From an uncultured Coriobacteriaceae bacterium (lineage in GTDB: Bacteria; Actinomycetota; Coriobacteriia; Coriobacteriales; Atopobiaceae), in the NCBI GenBank assembly GCA_900551595.1, contig URWR01000080.1, forward strand, positions 1 through 7,272: a stretch of 7,272 bases of DNA, given 5' to 3'. A program made the position numbers and the translations under genes. The stretch's first letter is position 1. Each line of letters starts with the position of its first letter. Positions 6,232 through 7,272 of the stretch are shown one piece after another. A model generated the notes under the pieces. It ran no database searches. It saw nothing but the letters and a program-made list of their open reading frames with translations, and was not told the origin of the DNA.

Positions 6232-6996
6232 ATGCGTTTTATCGTGACAAAAGACTACGAAGAGCTCAGCCACGTAATGATGCATCAAATGCTGCGGCGC
6301 ATGTATGGCGATGATGAGCGTATTAACATTGCCATTACTACGGGAAGAACGCCGGTTGATGGCTACAAGCTGCTCGCTAAAGAGGTTTGTGACAAGCCTT
6401 GGTTTGATAACGTTCACTATTACGTCTTTGACGAATTTTGGATTCATGATCCAGAGGGTGGCCCGGATATTCCCGACTGCAAAGTAAGCCTTGACCGCAA
6501 GTATTTTGATCGAGCACATATTGCACCGGACCATATTCATACCCTTGATTACGACAATTATCAGACCTTCGATGATGACATCAAGGAACTCGGTGGACTT
6601 GATACCGTCATTATGGGCGTAGGTGTTAATGGCCATTTTACGGGCAACCAGCCTGGAACCTTCTCTTCCTGGGATGAGGAAACACACCTCATTCCTATTC
6701 TGGAGAGCCCTGAAGACTGTGTTACCCATGTTGTGGAAACAATTCTGCACGAGGATTTCCACACCGACGACATGTCACTTCTGCCAAGCCACTACATAAC
6801 AATGGGTCCCAAAACCATTATGGATGCACGCCACATCATCTTCCTTTTCTCCGGCGAAGAAAAAGCAGATGCGGTACATCGTGCCTTTTTTGAGCCAATT
6901 TCAACGGACTTCCCCGTTTCAATTTTCCAGCTGCACCCCGATGTGACAGTTATTCTCGACGAAGCGGCAGCTTCCAAAGTCCGTGATCTTTTGTAG
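6232..6996 (+). CDS. NagB/YieK-like sugar-phosphate isomerase/deaminase family protein
   Basis: A 254-residue cytosolic protein of the glucosamine-6-phosphate deaminase / 6-phosphogluconolactonase superfamily. It resembles the divergent E. coli YieK branch (similar KPW(F/Y)DN, DGHF/NGHF, YVTMGPK(S/T)IM and QLHP segments, from memory) more than canonical NagB. Visible motifs are TTGRTP (36-41, phosphate loop), FDEF (Asp67, matching NagB Asp72), GVGVNGHFTGNQP (129-141), SGEEKA (Lys211) and QLHP (233-236). At the NagB catalytic positions, Asp141 becomes Asn133, His143 is kept as His135 and Glu148 becomes Gln140, so ordinary deaminase activity is doubtful. GGAGG (6221-6225) lies 6 nt before the ATG. 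A mannose-family PTS EIIB gene starts 10 nt after the stop, which suggests a role in processing a sugar phosphate delivered by that PTS. The substrate is unknown; calling it nagB would overstate the evidence. Confidence 0.85.
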   Translation: MRFIVTKDYEELSHVMMHQMLRRMYGDDERINIAITTGRTPVDGYKLLAKEVCDKPWFDNVHYYVFDEFWIHDPEGGPDIPDCKVSLDRKYFDRAHIAPDHIHTLDYDNYQTFDDDIKELGGLDTVIMGVGVNGHFTGNQPGTFSSWDEETHLIPILESPEDCVTHVVETILHEDFHTDDMSLLPSHYITMGPKTIMDARHIIFLFSGEEKADAVHRAFFEPISTDFPVSIFQLHPDVTVILDEAAASKVRDLL

Positions 6997-7006
6997 GGAG
7001 AAAGTT

Positions 7007-7272
7007 ATGCTTGCGCTGTTTAGGATTGATTCACGTCTTCTGCATTTTCAGACATCAAAAGTTTGGCCAGCAAAACTCGGTGCCGACACAATTGTTGTAG
7101 CAAACGATGCAGTGGTTGGTGATGCTTTGCGCTCAAGTTTGATGCGCATGTCGGCCCCGTCATCTTGCGCATTAGAAATATTGACTATTGAGGATGCTGC
7201 ACGCCGCCTTGGACCAGGGGGCGACCTTGAGGCTCGTACTGTCGAGCTTCTTGTTGATTCCACCGATGATGC
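7007..7272 (+). CDS. PTS mannose/fructose/sorbose-family EIIB component, 3'-truncated by window edge
   Basis: The first 88 codons of a cytoplasmic EIIB subunit that passes phosphate from EIIA to an incoming sugar at the membrane EIIC/EIID. The signature RIDSRLLHFQ matches the family pattern RIDDRLIHGQV; His13 is the expected phosphorylated residue, though the Gly after it is Phe here. Further matches are a TIVVANDAV strand like the family's RIIVVDDEV, LRSSLMRMSAP like LRK.LL.MAAP, and the LTIEDAARRL helix. The reading frame is open to the window end. AGGGAG (6995-7000), which overlaps the stop codon of the nagB-like gene, is the ribosome binding site, so the two genes are tightly linked. EIIA, EIIC and EIID genes would be expected downstream, outside the window. 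Sugar specificity cannot be read from this part. Confidence 0.85.
   Translation, partial: MLALFRIDSRLLHFQTSKVWPAKLGADTIVVANDAVVGDALRSSLMRMSAPSSCALEILTIEDAARRLGPGGDLEARTVELLVDSTDD

Noticed and set aside
6142..6762. A 206-codon minus-strand open frame opposite the nagB-like gene
   Set aside because: The sense frame is a clear family member with a GGAGG site; the antisense translation has no family features and looks like a codon-bias shadow.

Overview
The window is a 7.3-kb chromosomal stretch from an anaerobic, fermentative bacterium. Three things suggest a Coriobacteriia / Atopobiaceae relative (Atopobium or Lancefieldella type) or a similar gut/oral anaerobe: moderate GC, an AdhE-type fermentation enzyme, and the NWNVCQYA / HIYDRH style of thymidylate synthase. 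This placement is an inference from protein resemblance, not a database match. Every gene seen belongs to a recognisable family. I see no mobile element, CRISPR array, tRNA or rRNA.

Layout. (1) Positions 1-3202, + strand: the 3' 769 codons of a bifunctional aldehyde/alcohol dehydrogenase (adhE, 5' end outside the window), a 39-nt gap, a small phosphotransferase-fold kinase, then a strong intrinsic terminator. This looks like one transcription unit with its promoter upstream of the window. (2) Positions 3203-3439: a non-coding stretch with a 12-bp perfect inverted repeat and two short, mutually exclusive hairpins just ahead of the next gene. (3) Positions 3440-4141, + strand: a very acidic predicted lipoprotein of unknown role. 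(4) Positions 4138-6015, - strand: a compact operon in transcription order mutT-like Nudix hydrolase, thyA, folA (dihydrofolate reductase), with gaps of only 22-23 nt. Its last codons overlap the end of the lipoprotein gene tail to tail. (5) Positions 6232-7272, + strand, divergent from mutT: a NagB/YieK-like sugar-phosphate isomerase/deaminase homologue, followed 10 nt later by the start of a mannose-family PTS EIIB, cut off by the window end.

How the genes work together. AdhE reduces acetyl-CoA to ethanol and regenerates NAD+. The kinase behind it has intact catalytic motifs but an unknown substrate. In the - strand operon, ThyA makes dTMP and oxidises methylene-THF to dihydrofolate, FolA reduces dihydrofolate back to THF, and the Nudix protein probably removes oxidised (d)NTPs, so the three form a dTMP supply and nucleotide-pool unit. 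The last pair looks like the start of a sugar or amino-sugar PTS uptake and catabolism operon.

The region is mostly ordinary. The points most worth a second look are active-site substitutions in the NagB-like protein, loss of the usual P-W pair in the DHFR, the untested AdhE-kinase pairing, and the structured leader before the lipoprotein gene.
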